Positions 5,959-13,103 of a stretch of 21,105 nucleotides of DNA are shown piece by piece. The stretch is from assembly GCA_033722375.1 (NCBI GenBank), contig JAWVZB010000054.1:1-21105 (forward strand). Direction: 5' to 3'. This DNA comes from JAWVZB01 sp033722375 (GTDB taxonomy: Bacteria > Actinomycetota > Nitriliruptoria > Nitriliruptorales > Nitriliruptoraceae). The notes under the pieces are model-generated. The model saw only the letters and a list, made by a program, of their open reading frames with translations. It was not told the DNA's origin and searched no databases. The position numbers were made by a program, and so were the translations under genes. The first letter of the stretch is position 1; the number at the start of each line of letters is the position of its first letter.

Positions 5959-8139
5959 TCAGCGGTGGGCGGGCACCGGACGGTCCGGCTCGGGCTCTTC
6001 GTCCCCTGATCCCTTGCCCTCGTCCTGATCGGGGTAGGCGATCCGCGGGTGGTAGATGCCGACCAGCGCCTCGACGATCGAATCTCGCACCTGGGTCACC
6101 TCGTGGAAGGTGATGTCGCACTCCGCGAACTGGTCGTCGTCGATCCGCTCCTGGATCAACCGGTCACAGATCCCCTCGATCTCCTCACGCGGGAGCGTGC
6201 CGCGGTCCATCGCCATCGACCGTGTGGCCGCTTCGCAACAGTCGGCCATCACGAGGATGCCCGCCTCCTTGCTGCGGGGCTTGGTCCCCTTGTACCGGTA
6301 GTGGTCGATGTCGACCTTCTCGATGTCTCCACCGGCTTCGTCGAGCGCCTTGCGGTAGAAGTAGGTCACGAGCATCGTGCCGTGGTGGCTCCCGATGCAC
6401 GCCACCACCTCGGGCGGCAGCTTGTACTCCCGCGCCATCTCGACCCCATCCACCACGTGGTTCTGGATGATGACGGCGGAGATCTCCGGATCGAGGTCGT
6501 CGTGGGGGTTCTTGATGCCGCGCTGGTTCTCGATGAAGAAGTGCGGTTGGCGGACCTTGCCGATGTCGTGGTAGAGCGCGGCGACGTTCCCGAGGAGCGC
6601 GTTCGCCCCGACCTCGCGACAGGCACGCTCGACCAGGGACGCCACCATCACGGAATGGTTGTAGGAGCCGAGCGCCTTCTTCTCGAGCTCCCGGAGGAGT
6701 GGATGGTTGCGGTCGGCCAGATCCAACAGCGCCGTGACCGTCGGGAGTCGGAAGAGCGTCTCGAGGAAGGGCAGGGTCCCCTGCACCAGCATCGCGGTGG
6801 CGATGCCGTTGATGAGCCCGGCGGCGACCGCCACCCCGGTGGCGTCGTCAGGTCCGAAGACCAGCACGATCACGGCGGCGAGCAGCGGGAACGCCAGCGC
6901 GACGCGGTAGGTCGCGCTGCGGAGATCCCCGCGCGACTCGATGTGGGTCGTCAACGGAACGCTCAGCAGCACCGACGCCGCCACGAACACCGCCACGCCG
7001 GTCGTCTCGGGGGCGATGACGAGCTGGATCAGGACCGCCGGCAGCATGGTGGCGATCCCGACCACCGGAGCCACGAGGATCGCGGTCAGCATGCCGAGCG
7101 CCCCAGCCGGGAGGACGTACCACCAGCCGGCCGACACCGAGTCGGCCAGCAGGTTGACCCCGATCGTCATGAGCGCGTATCCGGTCAACAGTGCCGACAG
7201 CAGCAGCACCCGGCGGCCTGACGCCCAGACCCGCGGCTGCATGAAGCGCAGGTAGATGGCGACCACGATGGCGGTGAGGAGCATCGCCACGAACGCCCGC
7301 GCGAGCGCCAACCACGGGTCTGTCCCTTCGAGCCCGCGCTGCCGCAGCGCCTCGAGCTGGATCTCGGTGACGGTCTCGCCCTCGCGGACGATGGGCTCGT
7401 TGCGCTGCCAGGTCCGCACGACCTCCGCGACCTCGGAAGCAGCCTCGTCCCGCGCGGTCTGGGTCGCCTCCTCGTCGATGACGATCGTCGGCTGCATGAC
7501 GGCCCGCATGAGCGGCTCGATCGCCACCGACTCGAGGTCACCCGGGAACTCGGTGGCCCGCAGGCTCAGCTCGGTCCGCAGCTCCCGATCGAGCACGGTG
7601 TCGAGGTCGTCCGCCGAGATGTTCTGCCGCGCGAGCTCCTGGGCGAGGTCCACCGCCTCGGACTCGACCTGGCGCAGCTCGGCGTCGGAGAGCTGCACCA
7701 GAGCCCGGATCGGCTCCTCGCCGAGGAACGGCTGGGCCTCGAGCAGCTGCTCCACCTGCGCCTGCTCGCTGGGCTCGCGCGTGGTCGGTTCCTCGGTCTC
7801 CCCACCAGTTCCCTCGACGGGGACAGGCGCGCGGGCGGCACGCAGCTCGGTGAAGACCTCTCGCACGTCGGCGATGATCTGCTCGACCGCAGCCGGGTCT
7901 CGCGCGGTACGGGGCTGGACGGCCTGTCGAGCGCGTTCCCGCTCGATCTCGGTCTGCTCCTGATCCACGATGCGGACCGGCTGGTCGGCGACGACCGTGC
8001 GCGGCGAGGCCTCACCGACCCGGATCGGGGCGTCGTCGGCGAACGTCCCCGCGGCCACGAGGAACGGCACGACGACCAACACCAGCAGCAGCGCGGCACC
8101 GCGCTGCAACCAGAGGCGCTGGTCGCGTGACAAGGGCAC
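5959..8139 (-). CDS. pgpH: 7TM-HD family cyclic-di-AMP phosphodiesterase (PgpH-like)
   Basis: Membrane enzyme expected to hydrolyse c-di-AMP to pApA, a signal tied to potassium, osmotic and wall control. The 726-aa protein has an N-terminal TM (about 9-30); a large extracytoplasmic 7TMR-HDED domain (about 35-270) rich in charged helices; a seven-TM block (about 275-450); and a cytoplasmic HD domain. Metal ligands visible in the HD domain are His495 (SYNHSV), His524-Asp525 (YHDIGK), His561 (QNH), His585 and/or His586 (SHHG) and Asp633 (MADCCEA). The frame opens at GTG 8190, but only the GTG at 8139 has a ribosome site (GGAGG at 8147-8151, spacer 7). The c-di-AMP specificity is inferred from family architecture, not shown here. 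It is divergent from coaA across about 100 bases. Confidence 0.9.
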   Translation of the reverse strand: MPLSRDQRLWLQRGAALLLVLVVVPFLVAAGTFADDAPIRVGEASPRTVVADQPVRIVDQEQTEIERERARQAVQPRTARDPAAVEQIIADVREVFTELRAARAPVPVEGTGGETEEPTTREPSEQAQVEQLLEAQPFLGEEPIRALVQLSDAELRQVESEAVDLAQELARQNISADDLDTVLDRELRTELSLRATEFPGDLESVAIEPLMRAVMQPTIVIDEEATQTARDEAASEVAEVVRTWQRNEPIVREGETVTEIQLEALRQRGLEGTDPWLALARAFVAMLLTAIVVAIYLRFMQPRVWASGRRVLLLSALLTGYALMTIGVNLLADSVSAGWWYVLPAGALGMLTAILVAPVVGIATMLPAVLIQLVIAPETTGVAVFVAASVLLSVPLTTHIESRGDLRSATYRVALAFPLLAAVIVLVFGPDDATGVAVAAGLINGIATAMLVQGTLPFLETLFRLPTVTALLDLADRNHPLLRELEKKALGSYNHSVMVASLVERACREVGANALLGNVAALYHDIGKVRQPHFFIENQRGIKNPHDDLDPEISAVIIQNHVVDGVEMAREYKLPPEVVACIGSHHGTMLVTYFYRKALDEAGGDIEKVDIDHYRYKGTKPRSKEAGILVMADCCEAATRSMAMDRGTLPREEIEGICDRLIQERIDDDQFAECDITFHEVTQVRDSIVEALVGIYHPRIAYPDQDEGKGSGDEEPEPDRPVPAHR

Positions 8140-8240
8140 CGGTCTCCCTCCCCCAACGGTGACCATCCGTGAGGACGTAGTGTGTCGCACCGCGGGCCGC
8201 TGTGCACCTGTCCGCCCCGTCCGCCAACCAGAGGAGCGTC

Positions 8241-9191
8241 GTGGAAGGCCTCCCGGCCACGGCCTGGCTCCGCTTCGACCGCTCTGAGTGGGCCGAACGG
8301 CGCCAGGCGACGCCGTTGACGCTCGACGAGCGCGACCTCGAGGATCTTCGGGGCATCAACGAGGACATCTCCCTCGCCGAGGTCAGCGAGATCTATCTGC
8401 CCGTTTCGCGGCTTCTGAACCTCTACGTGGCTGCGACCCAAGACCTCCACCGCGCCACGGATGTGTTCCTCGGTGACCCGTCCGGCGAACGGGACTGGCG
8501 CAAGACGCCCTACGTGATCGGGATCGCCGGATCGGTGGCCGTGGGCAAGTCCACGACGGCCCGGATCCTCCAGGCGTTGCTGGCGCGTTGGCCGGACCAT
8601 CCCGAGGTGGCACTCGTCACGACCGACGGCTTCCTCCACCCCAACGCCGTCCTCGAGGAGCGCGGCCTCCTGGAGCGGAAGGGCTTCCCCGAGAGCTACG
8701 ACGTCGGGCGGCTGGTGCGGTTCGTGGCCGAGCTGAAGTCGGGGGCCGACGAGGTACGGGCCCCGGTGTACTCGCATCTCACCTACGACATCGTCCCCGA
8801 CGAGGAGGTCGTGGTCCGGCGCCCCGACATCGTCCTGCTCGAAGGGCTGAACGTCCTCCAGACCGGCACCGCGGACGAAGAGCGGGTGTTCGTCTCGGAC
8901 TTCTTCGACTTCTCGATCTACGTCGACGCGGACGTCGAGGACATCCGTCGGTGGTACGTCGAGCGGTTCCAACTGCTGCGTGAGACCGCGTTCCGTGATC
9001 CGTCGTCGTACTTCCGGCGCTTCGCGGATCTCTCCGCCGACGAGGCCGCAACGACCGCACGTCGGATCTGGCGGGACATCAACGAGGTCAACCTCCACGA
9101 GAACATCCTGCCCACCCGCCCCCGCGCAGATCTGATCCTGCACAAAGGGGCCGACCACCGGGTCGAGGAGGTCCGACTGCGCCGACTGTGA
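8241..9191 (+). CDS. coaA: Pantothenate kinase, type I
   Basis: Phosphorylates pantothenate with ATP, the first and usually rate-setting step of coenzyme A synthesis. The 316-aa protein has the P-loop GSVAVGKS at 97-104, almost the same position and sequence as in E. coli CoaA. It also has the family segments TTDGFLHPN, KGFPESYD, PVYSHLTYDIVPDE and LLEGLNVLQ. The GTG at 8241 follows GAGGAG (8231-8236, spacer 4) and gives the normal CoaA length. The frame is open a further 13 codons, to 8202, without a ribosome site there. The stop at 9191 is 38 bases before kaiB on the same strand, so coaA, kaiB and kaiC may share a transcript. Confidence 0.96.
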   Translation: MEGLPATAWLRFDRSEWAERRQATPLTLDERDLEDLRGINEDISLAEVSEIYLPVSRLLNLYVAATQDLHRATDVFLGDPSGERDWRKTPYVIGIAGSVAVGKSTTARILQALLARWPDHPEVALVTTDGFLHPNAVLEERGLLERKGFPESYDVGRLVRFVAELKSGADEVRAPVYSHLTYDIVPDEEVVVRRPDIVLLEGLNVLQTGTADEERVFVSDFFDFSIYVDADVEDIRRWYVERFQLLRETAFRDPSSYFRRFADLSADEAATTARRIWRDINEVNLHENILPTRPRADLILHKGADHRVEEVRLRRL

Positions 9192-9229
9192 CGAGGAGGC
9201 AGATGCGCAGGAGCCAGGAGGCTCGTACG

Positions 9230-9562
9230 GTGGCCGGCATGAGCAGGGAGACGGTCGCCATCCGGCTGCGCCTCTACATCACGGGGGACGGCCCGTTGAC
9301 CGTGTCCGCTCGCTCCAGCGTGGATGCCATCCGGGACCGCGTCGGTGGCGACTGCGAGATCGAGATCGTCGACGTCCTCGAAGACCCCGACACCGCAGAG
9401 CGCGAGCAGGTGCTCGCGACGCCGACGCTCGAGCGTCTCGACCCGCCCCCACGGCTGCGCGTGGTGGGCGACCTCACCGACCTCGACCGCGCCCTGGACG
9501 GGCTCGGCCTGCGCGTCTGGCGCGACGACGAGAACCACGGCCCGACAGAGAGCCCGCGATGA
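9230..9562 (+). CDS. kaiB: KaiB-family circadian-clock protein homologue
   Basis: The 110-aa protein has the thioredoxin-like KaiB domain. It starts at RLRLYITGDGP (12-22), then EIVDVLEDPDTAE (45-57), ATPTL (63-67), PPP (72-74) and VVGDLTD (78-84). These match cyanobacterial KaiB motifs (KLYVTGN, VIDVLK-P, ATPTL, IIGDLSD). In cyanobacteria KaiB switches fold to bind the KaiC CI ring. The fold-switch glycine (Gly91 here) is kept, and the neighbouring Asp is Gly93. The GTG at 9230 has AGGAGG at 9216-9221 (spacer 8). An ATG at 9239 could serve a leaderless transcript, because TACGGT (9226-9231) ends seven bases before it. An ATG at 9203 has a site only three bases away. The stop overlaps the kaiC start by four bases (ATGA). 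Confidence 0.92.
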   Translation: MAGMSRETVAIRLRLYITGDGPLTVSARSSVDAIRDRVGGDCEIEIVDVLEDPDTAEREQVLATPTLERLDPPPRLRVVGDLTDLDRALDGLGLRVWRDDENHGPTESPR

Positions 9563-11031
9563 CCACCGACGTCGCTCGCGCACCGACCGGGATCGAGGGG
9601 TTCGACTTCCTCTCCCGGGGTGGGATCCCCGAGGGCCGCACCACGCTGCTGGCCGGGGCCGCTGGCACGGGCAAGACCGTGTTCAGCCTGAGCTGCGTCC
9701 GCCACGGCATCGAAGAGCTCGGCGAATCGGCGGTGTACGTGCCACTCGAGGAGTCGCCAGCCGACCTGCGGCGCACGGCGGCGTCGTTCGGCTGGGATCT
9801 CGCCGCCTACGAGGACGCCGGCGACCTCCGGTTCGTGGACGCGGTCCCACCGAGCAACGAGCAACCCGTGATCACCGGGTCGTTCGACCTGGGTGCGCTG
9901 ATCAGCCGCATCGAGCACGCGATCGAACAGGTGGGGGCGAAGCGGGTGGTCATCGACGCCGTCAGCACGTTGTTCTCCTACCTCCCCGATCCGGCACGGA
10001 TCCGCTGGGAGATATTCCGCCTGCGACGAGTGCTCCAGGAACGCGGTGTCACCTCGATCATCACCGCAGAGCGGGATCGCGAGTCGCCCCTCCTGACACG
10101 CAACGGCGTGGAGGCGTACGTCACCGACAACGTCGTGGTGCTCCGAAACCGCCATGACGGGCGACAGCGGAGTCGGACCGTGGCGATCGCCAAGTTCCGG
10201 GCAGCGACGCACCAGCAGGGCGAGACACCGTTCACGATCCGATCCGACGAGGGCATCGTGGTCACCCCGCTGTCGGCCATGACCCTCGAGCAACCCACGT
10301 CGACGCAACGGATCTCGACCGGGGTGGACGAACTCGACGAGTTGACCGGAGGCGGGCTGTACCAGGCCTCGGCCGTGCTGGTCTCGGGCCCGACCGGAGC
10401 CGGCAAGACACTGACCGCCTGCCACTTCCTGGCCGGCATGGCAAGCGACGAACGCGGGCTGCTGTTCGCTTTCGAGGAGAGCCGCTCACAGCTCCTCCGT
10501 GACGCGGACGGCTGGGGGCTGCCGCTGCGTGGGTTCGTCGACGACGGTCAGGTCCTGGTCCACAGCGACTACCCGGAGCGGTTCAGCCTGGAGTCGCACC
10601 TCATCCGGATCAAGCAGCACGTGGACGACTTCCAGCCCACCCGGGTCGCGCTCGACAGCCTCACCGCACTCCAGCGCATCGGCACCGTGCGAGGCTTCCG
10701 GGAGTTCGTGCTCGGGCTCCTCTCCTACCTGAAGGAGCGAGGCATCACCCTGATCATGACGGCCACGGCGTCGTCGGCCAAGGAGACCGAGTCGCTGACC
10801 CAGAGCCACGTCTCGTCCGTCTCGGACGGGATCATCCTGCTCCGCTACGTCGAGGCCCCGGGGACGATCGAACGCGCCATGTCCATCCTCAAGCTGCGCG
10901 GCACCGAGCACGACCGGTCGATCCGCAGCTTCCGGATCACCGGAGCCGGCCTGGAGATCGGCGAGCCGCTCGACGTTCCCGCCAACATGCTCGGCGACGG
11001 CATCGTCGCCTTCGGCGGCCGGATCGAGTAG
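9559..11031 (+). CDS. kaiC: KaiC-family double-RecA ATPase/autokinase
   Basis: The 490-aa protein has both KaiC domains. CI: Walker A GAAGTGKT (33-40), catalytic Glu64-Glu65 (PLEESP), Walker B Asp133 (RVVIDAV), and QPVITGSFDLGALISRI (102-118), which matches the KaiB-binding loop of cyanobacterial KaiC. CII: Walker A GPTGAGKT (277-284), Glu306-Glu307 (FAFEESRSQLLR), and Walker B Asp366. The phosphorylation site SHVSSVSD (416-423) aligns with the cyanobacterial SHISTITD, so the Ser431/Thr432 pair becomes Ser419/Ser420; Thr414 aligns with Thr426. The C-terminus stops soon after the A-loop position and lacks the tail bound by KaiA. The protein should hexamerise, hydrolyse ATP slowly and autophosphorylate; that is inference from the family. 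It is convergent with the hydrolase gene, with 16 bases between. Confidence 0.95.
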   Translation: MTTDVARAPTGIEGFDFLSRGGIPEGRTTLLAGAAGTGKTVFSLSCVRHGIEELGESAVYVPLEESPADLRRTAASFGWDLAAYEDAGDLRFVDAVPPSNEQPVITGSFDLGALISRIEHAIEQVGAKRVVIDAVSTLFSYLPDPARIRWEIFRLRRVLQERGVTSIITAERDRESPLLTRNGVEAYVTDNVVVLRNRHDGRQRSRTVAIAKFRAATHQQGETPFTIRSDEGIVVTPLSAMTLEQPTSTQRISTGVDELDELTGGGLYQASAVLVSGPTGAGKTLTACHFLAGMASDERGLLFAFEESRSQLLRDADGWGLPLRGFVDDGQVLVHSDYPERFSLESHLIRIKQHVDDFQPTRVALDSLTALQRIGTVRGFREFVLGLLSYLKERGITLIMTATASSAKETESLTQSHVSSVSDGIILLRYVEAPGTIERAMSILKLRGTEHDRSIRSFRITGAGLEIGEPLDVPANMLGDGIVAFGGRIE

Positions 11032-11047
11032 CACACCCCAGCGTGCA

Positions 11048-11959
11048 TCACGTCTGGTCGAGTGCCTCCAGACGGGAACGCGGGATCGTGTGCTCCCAGT
11101 CAGCAAGGATCGCCCGTAGCGCCGCGACGAACGCGAGTGGCTGATCCAGGATGAGGTGGTGGTAGGCCTGCGGAATCTCGACGAACGGGGCGTTCCTCCC
11201 GAGGAGGTCGTTCATGTACTCGGTGACGTCGTCGGTGACCACGTGGGACATCTGGCCGTGGAACACCGCGACCCGGCACTGCGCGTCGGCGAGGTAGTCC
11301 CCGAAGATCCGTGAGCTGAACCGCTTGAAGATCATGGGATCGAACTTCCACGTCCAGCCGTCACCGGTCTGGTGCAGGGAATGCCGGGCGACGTAGTCGA
11401 TGATGAAGTCGTTCTCGCACGGCTGGGGCGGCACCAGCACGAAGTGCTCCATCGCCTCGTCCAGCGACGGGTAGGTCTTCGGGGCGCGGAACATGCGCCC
11501 ACCCCGCCCCTCCTGCGACTCGGGGTCGGGCCGACGCACGGGCGAGTCCACGATGACCGCACCGGCCAGCCCGTCGCCGTGCTGTGCGGCCGCGACGATG
11601 GACACGAAGCCGCCCATGCTGTGGCCGACCAGCACCGGGTCCTGCATGCCCGCGTCCTCGGCGACCGCAACGACCTCCCGGGCCCACAGCTCGGGCTCGT
11701 ACTCGTCGCGGCGGCCGCTGTCCCCGTGCCCGGACAGATCGATCGCGACGACGTGGTGGGAGGCCGCGATCAGTGGCGCGGTGAACGCCCACCAGTGGGC
11801 GTGGGCGGCGCCTCCGTGCACGAGCACCACACCGGCTGCGCGGGGGTCGCCCCAGCGGAGGTAGTGCACGTCACAGCCCGCGACCTCGACGCCGCGTTCC
11901 TCGGGGCGCTGGGCCAGGGCAGCCTCGAACCAGCCCGGCGCCCCGCTCACGTCCGTCAC
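11048..11959 (-). CDS. Alpha/beta-hydrolase fold protein
   Basis: A 303-aa soluble enzyme. The oxyanion-hole strand VVLVHGGAAHAHWW lies at 44-57, the nucleophile elbow GHSMGG has Ser114, and the catalytic His is likely His267 in YHHLILDQP. The acid is less clear: the usual Asp after strand 7 reads FHGQMSHVV, so Asp138 (VIVDSP, after strand 6) may serve instead. A long cap insert spans about 145-225. The overall pattern is like esterases, epoxide hydrolases or C-C hydrolases, and the substrate cannot be told. The GTG at 11959 has GAGGAG close by (spacer about 4). A hairpin overlaps this ribosome site (listed separately). It is divergent from eamA. Confidence 0.88.
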   Translation of the reverse strand: MTDVSGAPGWFEAALAQRPEERGVEVAGCDVHYLRWGDPRAAGVVLVHGGAAHAHWWAFTAPLIAASHHVVAIDLSGHGDSGRRDEYEPELWAREVVAVAEDAGMQDPVLVGHSMGGFVSIVAAAQHGDGLAGAVIVDSPVRRPDPESQEGRGGRMFRAPKTYPSLDEAMEHFVLVPPQPCENDFIIDYVARHSLHQTGDGWTWKFDPMIFKRFSSRIFGDYLADAQCRVAVFHGQMSHVVTDDVTEYMNDLLGRNAPFVEIPQAYHHLILDQPLAFVAALRAILADWEHTIPRSRLEALDQT

Positions 11960-11966
11960 GGTTCCT

Positions 11967-11985
11967 CCTCGCTAGCCCCGCGAGG
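11967..11985 (-). promoter_or_regulatory. Hairpin overlapping the ribosome site of the alpha/beta-hydrolase gene
   Basis: CCTCGC (11967-11972) and GCGAGG (11980-11985) form a perfect 6-bp stem with a 7-base loop. On the minus-strand RNA the 3' arm of this stem includes the first part of the GAGGAGG ribosome site. Folding could reduce translation of the hydrolase. No ligand-binding structure is recognisable. Confidence 0.3.
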
Positions 11986-12158
11986 GTAGTCCCGGCCGTC
12001 CAGCGGCCCGGACCGCCGCCGACGCACACCGGTGATGGGAAGGTGCCGGTGCGGTGACCGCCCGTCGGCCGATGGCGGGATGGGTGCCGGAAGGCGGTGC
12101 GTTACCGTCATCGCACTCCCCGAAGCCTCTCCCCCACCCTCCGACCTCCAGGGACGCC

Positions 12159-13103
12159 GTGTCCTCCCCGACCACGATCCGCTCCACGTTCACGCCCGCA
12201 GACGCGGGTCTGTTCCTGCTGCTCTCGTCGACCTGGGGGCTGTCCTTCCTGTTCATCAAGGTGTCGGTGGACGCCCTCAGCCCGCTCTGGGTGGTGGCGC
12301 TCCGCACGGTGATCGGGGCCGCGGTGCTGCTGGTCATCGTGCGCTTCCGCGGTCGCCGCCTCCCGCGCGCCGGGGCGATGTGGGGCCACCTGCTGGTGCT
12401 GGCCACGATCGGCAACGCGATCCCGTGGGCGCTCGTCGCCTGGGCACAGCAGGAGATCCCGTCCGGTCTCGCCGCCGTCGTCAACTCGTTGGTGCCCGCG
12501 TCGACCCTCGCCGTGGCGGTCGCCGTCGGCATCGAGACACTGACGTCGCGGAAGGTGCTCGGCCTCGTGCTCGCGTTCCTCGGCACCGCGACGGTCATGG
12601 CGTCCGAGTTCGGCGCCCCGGAACGAGCGGTCGCGGTCGCCGTGGTCGCCGGTGCCACGGTCATGTACGGGGGGTCTGCGGTGTACGCCAAGCGCTACGT
12701 GTCCGGGGCGGAGCGACCGCTCGTGGTCGCCGCCGCCCAGGTGGCGCTCGCCGCCGCCATGAGCGTGCCGGCCGCCTGGCTGATCGACGGCGGCCTCGAA
12801 CTCGCGGCGTTCACCCCCGCGGTGACAGGCTCCATCGGAGCGCTCGGGGCACTCGGCACCGGGATGGCCTTCCTGCTCTTCTACCTACTCATCGAACGCG
12901 TCGGCGCCACCAACGCCACGATGGTGACCTACGTCATCCCCGTGATCGGGGTGGTGGCCGGCTGGTTGGTCCTCGACGAGCGCTTCGGCTGGAACGTCCT
13001 CGTCGGTGGGCTCATCATGGGTGTGGGGATCTGGCTCGCGCAGAGACACGAGGCGCCCCGCTCCGAACCCGAGGAGACACGACAGGAGGTCCCGGTTCCG
13101 TGA
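12159..13103 (+). CDS. EamA/DMT-superfamily transporter
   Basis: The 314-aa protein has ten hydrophobic helices in two EamA repeats (about 12-140 and 155-295). It has the typical start of repeat one, LLLSSTWGLSFLFIKVSVD, and a conserved end of repeat two, TYVIPVIGVVAGWLVLDE. EamA carriers export or import metabolites such as amino acids or nucleosides; the substrate here is unknown. The GTG at 12159 follows CAGGGA (12149-12154). The frame is open upstream to 12054, but that region has no ribosome site and encodes a Pro-rich non-membrane stretch. A -10-like TACCGT lies at 12103-12108. The stop TGA (13101-13103) overlaps the GTG of hemH, so the two genes are translationally coupled. The basic, acidic-mixed C-tail follows the last helix. 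Confidence 0.9.
   Translation: MSSPTTIRSTFTPADAGLFLLLSSTWGLSFLFIKVSVDALSPLWVVALRTVIGAAVLLVIVRFRGRRLPRAGAMWGHLLVLATIGNAIPWALVAWAQQEIPSGLAAVVNSLVPASTLAVAVAVGIETLTSRKVLGLVLAFLGTATVMASEFGAPERAVAVAVVAGATVMYGGSAVYAKRYVSGAERPLVVAAAQVALAAAMSVPAAWLIDGGLELAAFTPAVTGSIGALGALGTGMAFLLFYLLIERVGATNATMVTYVIPVIGVVAGWLVLDERFGWNVLVGGLIMGVGIWLAQRHEAPRSEPEETRQEVPVP

Noticed and set aside
6049..7221. Plus-strand open frame (390 codons) opposite the PgpH gene
   Set aside because: Shadow of the HD/7TM protein; composition is typical of antisense translation.
12032..13099. N-terminal extension of the ferrochelatase frame (about 350 codons)
   Set aside because: The extension is an out-of-frame reading of the EamA gene. 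The GTG at 13100 gives the family N-terminus and has AGGAGG upstream.
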